Shown: one piece after another, positions 60,536 to 64,000 of the stretch | Layout: every line of letters starts with the position of its first letter | Numbering within the stretch: the first letter of the stretch is position 1 | NCBI RefSeq assembly: GCF_024137025.1 | Contig: NZ_JAMYJR010000018.1 | Span: forward strand, 124,001-188,000 | DNA from: Paractinoplanes aksuensis | GTDB taxonomy: Bacteria; Actinomycetota; Actinomycetes; Mycobacteriales; Micromonosporaceae | DNA length: 64,000 bases | Reading direction: 5' to 3' | Notes under the pieces: model-generated | Told to the model about the DNA's origin: nothing | Database searches by the model: none | Seen by the model: the letters and a program-made list of their open reading frames with translations, nothing else | Program-made: the position numbers and the translations under genes

Positions 60536-61177
60536 CTACAGCGTACGGGCGAGGGTGACGGCTTCGACCAGAGTGTCCGCGACTGGACGGCCCGAGGCCC
60601 GTAGCCGCGACGGATCGGTGAAACCACCCGCGTAAAGGACGATCTGCCCGCCCACGGCGTCGGCCGCGGCCGCGTCGTCGAGGGAGTCGCCGATCAGCAC
60701 GACCTGCTCGCCCGACAGCCCCAGCCCGTCCAGGTGCTCGGCCAGGTGACCGGCCTTGAGGTGCCCGCCGAGCTCGGCCCGCAGCCCGTCGACCCGGGTG
60801 AAGATCCCGGCCAGTCCGTACGTCTCGACGGCCGGCACCAACTCGCTGTGGAACCACATGGACAGCAGGGACTGCGAACCCGGCCATTCCTTGAGCGCGG
60901 CCGAGGCGTCGGCGGCCAGCGTCATGTTGGTCAACCCGAGCCGGTACGCGTCGTGGAAGATCCGGTCGAGCCGGCCGAACTCCTCGTCGTCGACCGCCCG
61001 TTCGAGCACCTCGGCATAGAACTCGGCCACCGGCCGGCGGAACCGGCTGCGGTGCTCGTCGGCGTCGACGGCCCGCCCACCGACCGCCGCAAAAGCCTCG
61101 TTGGTCGACGAAACCACCAAACTGAGGTCGTCGAGCAGGGTTCCGTTCCAGTCCCAGACCAGGTGAGTACGCGCCAC
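60536..61177 (-). CDS. HAD family phosphatase, phosphoglycolate-phosphatase-like
   Basis: A 213-residue HAD hydrolase. Motif I is LVWDWNGTLLDD (Asp nucleophile, DWN), a helical cap follows (about 20-85), motif II SLLSMWFHSE, motif III Lys in GGHLKAGHLAEHL, motif IV VVLIGDSLDDAAAADAV. Substrate unknown. The GTG at 61177 lies 7 bases after TAGGTT, fitting a leaderless transcript; the in-frame TTG at 61186 overlaps the -10 and is unlikely. Confidence 0.85.
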   Translation of the reverse strand: MARTHLVWDWNGTLLDDLSLVVSSTNEAFAAVGGRAVDADEHRSRFRRPVAEFYAEVLERAVDDEEFGRLDRIFHDAYRLGLTNMTLAADASAALKEWPGSQSLLSMWFHSELVPAVETYGLAGIFTRVDGLRAELGGHLKAGHLAEHLDGLGLSGEQVVLIGDSLDDAAAADAVGGQIVLYAGGFTDPSRLRASGRPVADTLVEAVTLARTL

Positions 61178-61187
61178 GGCGAACAAC

Positions 61188-61436
61188 CTACAGCCGGGGC
61201 TCCCCCGGTTGTCGCGCCAAATCCCCGAGCAGCCGTGACTCCTCGACCCGCCAGTAGCCGTGCTCGGCCCCGTCGAGCAGCACCACCGGCACCCGGTCGC
61301 CGTAGTCGCGTTCCAGCTCGACCGACGTCGCGATGTCGACCCGCACCCACTGGCCAGGAATGATCCGGTCGAGGACGGCCTCGGCCTCTTCGCACAGGTG
61401 ACAGCCGTCTCGGCTGATCAAGGTCACGCGGCTCAT
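61188..61436 (-). CDS. Glutaredoxin-like thioredoxin-fold protein
   Basis: An 82-residue DUF836-type protein. VTLISRDGCHLCEEAEAVLDRI carries the CxxC motif (CHLC) at the start of helix 1. DRVPVVLLDGAEHG has the cis-Pro, and the fold ends in a short helix. Probably a thiol oxidoreductase. The start overlaps the acyl-CoA ligase stop (ATGA), so both are on one transcript. Confidence 0.88.
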   Translation of the reverse strand: MSRVTLISRDGCHLCEEAEAVLDRIIPGQWVRVDIATSVELERDYGDRVPVVLLDGAEHGYWRVEESRLLGDLARQPGEPRL

Positions 61437-62923
61437 GTCAGCAATTCTCTCTTGCGGACCTTGCCGGTGGCCGAGTGGGGAAGCTCACGCACCAGCTCGA
61501 CCGAGGGCAGCTTGAACCGGGCCAGGTGGGCCGCGCAGTAGACCTGCAGCTCGGCCGGGGTCGGCGGCGGGTCGATGGCGGCCACCACGAACGCGTGCGG
61601 CCGCTGCCCGGACTCGCCGTCGGGCACCCCGAGCACGGCCGATTCGGCCACCCCCGGGTGCCCGGCCAGCACCCGCTCGATCTCGGCCGGATAGACGTTG
61701 AAACCGTGCACCAGGATCAGGTCGTCGACCCGGTCGACCAGGTGCAGGTCGCCGTCGCCGTCGGCATAGGCGATGTCCCCGGTGGCCCACCAGCCGTCCG
61801 AGCCGGGCCCGCCGTGCCCGTCGGGCCAGTAGCCCCGGAAGAGGTTGGCCCCGCGCACCACGATCTCGCCCGGGTCGGTGCCGGCCACGTCCTCGACCGA
61901 GAGGTCGAGCTCGGCCAGGTCGGCCTCGGGGGAGATCGTGCCGTCCTCCCAGAGCACCTGGCCGGCCGGGGAGATCAGCCGCAGCGAGACGCCGGGCAGC
62001 GGTCGCCCGATCGAGCCGGGCTTGCCCCGGTCGCTGACCGCGGTGGTGGTGAGCACCGGCGCGGTCTCGGTCAGCCCATAGCCGACCAGCACGCTCTGGC
62101 CGGTCGCGGCGCCGAAGCGGGCCATCTCGTCGGGCACCAGCGGGGCCGCGCCGCACACGGCCGTCCGCACGGTGCGCAGAGCGATCTCGGCCCCCGGCTG
62201 GCGCGACCACGCCGAGTACATGCCGGGGACGCCCATCACCACGGTCACGCCACGTTCGGCGATGACGGCCAGCGAGGCGGCCGGGTCGAAGCGGTCGACC
62301 AGCACCCCGGTTGCCGCGTGGTGAGCCACCGAGCCGAGGCCGGTGTTGAGCCCGTAAGCGTGAAAGAGCGGCACCGCGAGCAGCACGATGTCGTCGGCCC
62401 CGACCACCGGCGGGTCGATCGCGTCGAGCTGGTCGTGGTTGGCGGCCAGGGCGGCGTGGGTGAGCATCGCGCCCTTGGGCCGCCCGCTGGTCCCCGAGGT
62501 GTAGAGCAGCACGGCCAGGTCGTCCGCCGCCACCTGGGGCAGCTCTGCGGGCGGCGCGGCCGGATCAAGGTCGAATTGCGGGCGTACGCGACCCGGCCCG
62601 TCCTCGTCGGCCACGATCAGCTCGGCGCCGGAGTCGGCGACGGCGAACTCGAGCTCACTCGCCGAGTAGGCGGGATTGAGCGGCACGGCGACGCGCCCGG
62701 ACCGCAACACGCCGAAATAGGTCACCACGAACTCGACCGAGGTGCCGAGGACGATCGCGACGCGGCCGCCCGGTGGCGCCAGCGCGGCGATCCGATGGGC
62801 CGCCGCCGTTACCCGTCGATCAACGTCGGACCAGGTCAGAGTGGTTTCGCCGGTGATGAGCGCGGGACCGGCGGGCCGGCGCGCGGCGGCCTCGGCGACC
62901 GGATCGCGGGCTGCTTCGTCCAC
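61433..62923 (-). CDS. AMP-binding acyl-CoA ligase
   Basis: A 496-residue adenylating enzyme. The P-loop-like motif is LLYTSGTSGRPKGAMLTHAAL, then GYGLTETAPVLT, ATGDIAYADGDGDLHLVDRVDD (core Asp and hinge) and the C-terminal catalytic Lys in SATGKVRKREL. It activates a carboxylate with ATP and transfers it to CoA; the chain length is not predictable. The GTG at 62923 gives a family-like N-terminus, with CAGACT 8 bases upstream. ATG 62947 is an alternative. Coupled to the glutaredoxin-like gene. Confidence 0.9.
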   Translation of the reverse strand: MDEAARDPVAEAAARRPAGPALITGETTLTWSDVDRRVTAAAHRIAALAPPGGRVAIVLGTSVEFVVTYFGVLRSGRVAVPLNPAYSASELEFAVADSGAELIVADEDGPGRVRPQFDLDPAAPPAELPQVAADDLAVLLYTSGTSGRPKGAMLTHAALAANHDQLDAIDPPVVGADDIVLLAVPLFHAYGLNTGLGSVAHHAATGVLVDRFDPAASLAVIAERGVTVVMGVPGMYSAWSRQPGAEIALRTVRTAVCGAAPLVPDEMARFGAATGQSVLVGYGLTETAPVLTTTAVSDRGKPGSIGRPLPGVSLRLISPAGQVLWEDGTISPEADLAELDLSVEDVAGTDPGEIVVRGANLFRGYWPDGHGGPGSDGWWATGDIAYADGDGDLHLVDRVDDLILVHGFNVYPAEIERVLAGHPGVAESAVLGVPDGESGQRPHAFVVAAIDPPPTPAELQVYCAAHLARFKLPSVELVRELPHSATGKVRKRELLT

Positions 62924-63086
62924 GAGGCACGAGTCTGGCACAAACATCCACGGAAGTGGACGGCGGACAGCTTGTCCGTCGTCCGGGTACCCGTGCCGGT
63001 CATCGTGGCAGACGTTCCTTGTGTCTTGTCTGCGCCACTTCGTACTATTTTCGCGCAGCGCACACGGTGTGCGACGCCGTGTGATC

Positions 63087-63123
63087 GGAGTCCGTGATAC
63101 TTCGCGTCTGAGTAACGGACTCC
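63087..63123. promoter_or_regulatory. Inverted repeat upstream of the bldN region
   Basis: GGAGTCCGT (63087-63095) and ACGGACTCC (63115-63123), separated by 19 bases, lie in the 289-bp divergent gap between the ligase and the bldN-linked ORF. A regulator site or a leader hairpin is possible. Confidence 0.5.
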
Positions 63124-63212
63124 AAAACCCTGGGTGAGGTCGGTCGGCAGTTTCGCGGGCCACTTCACCCCTTTTGCTATGAGTTTCCACCCCTCATCCC
63201 GAGGAGGCCGCT

Positions 63213-63305
63213 GTGCCACAAAAAGCACGGAAACACTGCGAATCCCAGTCTGGCGGGACGGATCAGCAGTCGGAGCAGAGCCGCCGGGTTGAGGAGGCGC
63301 AGTGA
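63213..63305 (+). CDS. 30-codon ORF translationally coupled to bldN
   Basis: The GTG at 63213 follows a strong SD (GAGGAGG, spacing 5) and encodes 30 residues, basic at the start (PQKARKHCESQSGG) and acidic/Gln-rich at the end (DQQSEQSRRVEEAQ). Its TGA overlaps the GTG of the sigma gene by GTGA, and the sigma gene's own SD lies inside its last codons. It may be a regulatory leader or a tiny protein acting with BldN. No homologue is known to me. Confidence 0.6.
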   Translation: MPQKARKHCESQSGGTDQQSEQSRRVEEAQ

Positions 63306-64000
63306 GTCATGTTTACGCCGGGGATCCGTACGGCCGTTCCCTCGCCGACGGGCTGACGGGTCTGCGCCGCTCGGTCGACGACATGATCGTCAACACCATC
63401 CGCGGTGACGGGCCCAAGCGGACCCGTAACCGCCCCCACATCAACGAGTCACCCGGCCAGCGGCTGCCACCCAACGGCAACGCCAAGCCGATGCCGGGCA
63501 GCGGGCGGGTGGCCGTGCCCGGCCGTCCCGCGATGCCCGCGCAGCCCACCGCCGGCCAGCGCAGCAACCTGCCCGAGGCGCCCGCCGTGGGCGAGCAGAC
63601 CGTGGTCGTTCCGTCGCAGAGCACCACCGGTCCGCAGCGCGACGCCGAGCCCCCCAAGTACCCGGCCCGCCCCGACCCGGGTGACGCCGCGGCCGAGGTG
63701 TGGGCGCTGGTCGAGCGGGCCCAGGCCGGTGAGTCCGAGGCGTTCGGGCTGATCTACGACCGCTACGTCGACACCGTCTTCCGGTTCGTCTACTTCCGGG
63801 TCGGCAACCGGCAGCTGGCCGAGGACCTGACCTCGGACACGTTCCTGCGCGCGCTCAAGCGGATCGGCAGCTTTACCTGGCAGGGCCGCGACCTCGGGGC
63901 CTGGCTCGTCACCATCGCCCGCAACCTGGTCGCCGACCACTTCAAATCCGGCCGCTACCGCCTCGAGGTCACCACCGGCGACGTGCTCGACGCCGACCGC
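63302..64000 (+). CDS. bldN: BldN-type ECF sigma factor, 3' end outside the window
   Basis: A 233-codon partial frame to the right edge. The N-terminal extension of about 125 residues is rich in Pro/Arg and includes an amphipathic start, GLTGLRRSVDDMIVNTIR. Sigma region 2 follows (about 130-205; AFGLIYDRYVDTVFRFVYFRVGNRQLAEDLTSDTFLRAL). The signature FTWQGRDLGAWLVTIARNLVADHFKS is the one I recognise from BldN/AdsA. In Streptomyces BldN is made as a pro-protein with an N-terminal extension and drives aerial growth genes. Region 4 lies beyond 64000. Confidence 0.85.
   Translation, partial: MSHVYAGDPYGRSLADGLTGLRRSVDDMIVNTIRGDGPKRTRNRPHINESPGQRLPPNGNAKPMPGSGRVAVPGRPAMPAQPTAGQRSNLPEAPAVGEQTVVVPSQSTTGPQRDAEPPKYPARPDPGDAAAEVWALVERAQAGESEAFGLIYDRYVDTVFRFVYFRVGNRQLAEDLTSDTFLRALKRIGSFTWQGRDLGAWLVTIARNLVADHFKSGRYRLEVTTGDVLDADR

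Overview
The window is high-G+C DNA with densely packed genes, many GTG starts and ATGA/GTGA stop-start overlaps. It reads as chromosomal DNA of a filamentous actinobacterium. Supporting markers are a rex-hemA-hemC-cobA/hemD-hemB operon under a Rex operator, a BldN-type ECF sigma factor, a SigR-type promoter before a thioredoxin gene, a Cheo-type SOS box, and the galU-glp-rimJ-glpR cell-division cluster. The gene mix resembles Actinoplanes and other Micromonosporaceae; the genus is an inference. I see no phage, insertion sequence, CRISPR array or plasmid gene. Almost everything is core or lineage-core chromosome.

Layout. 1-2.1 kb: end of an SDR oxidoreductase, a CPBP membrane protease, a degenerate tandem repeat and tRNA-Ala(CGC). 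2.1-5.9 kb: galU, glp (MoeA-like), rimJ-like acetyltransferase and glpR, all leftward. 5.9-10.8 kb: a diguanylate cyclase, 5-formyl-THF cyclo-ligase, a FmdB zinc ribbon, a SAF-domain protein and small conserved proteins. 11-17.7 kb: a Fur-family regulator, MpaB-type oxygenase, RecB-type nuclease, MarC, PHP phosphoesterase, a bacterial PH protein, DUF6758 and a TrmH-like methyltransferase. 17.7-21.7 kb: a regulatory stretch with a Crp-type palindrome and a SigR promoter, then thioredoxin, then an SOS-box-controlled radical SAM gene interrupted by an intein. 21.7-30.2 kb: SDR, lipoprotein, EamA transporter, HAD phosphatase, cold-shock-like protein, PhzF, MgtE-N/CBS protein, DUF1003 and Mrp. 30.2-40.5 kb: TatB, HtrA-type protease, O-methyltransferase, leucyl aminopeptidase, DUF3117, PaaX with an enoyl-CoA hydratase, a secreted trypsin, Tag glycosylase, SRPBCC and DivIVA-domain proteins, and a lone nuoA. 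40.6-49.5 kb: korAB, a DUF574 methyltransferase, a K+ channel, a secreted phospholipase A2 and a large cyclase/NB-ARC regulator. 49.6-54.8 kb: lytic transglycosylase, double GNAT protein, secreted nuclease. 54.8-60.5 kb: tetrapyrrole operon. 60.5-64 kb: HAD, glutaredoxin-like and acyl-CoA ligase genes, then a small ORF coupled to bldN, which runs off the right edge.

Themes. Haem synthesis is tied to NADH/NAD+ by Rex, and thioredoxin appears tied to disulfide stress by SigR. The SplB-like radical SAM protein appears tied to DNA damage by LexA, and its third Fe-S cysteine exists only after protein splicing. Many genes carry a TANNNT-like -10 hexamer 6-7 bp before the start codon, which is the layout of leaderless transcripts. 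The items most worth following are the SOS-controlled intein/radical SAM gene, the bldN-coupled small ORF, the dispersed DnaA boxes and the orphan nuoA beside korAB.
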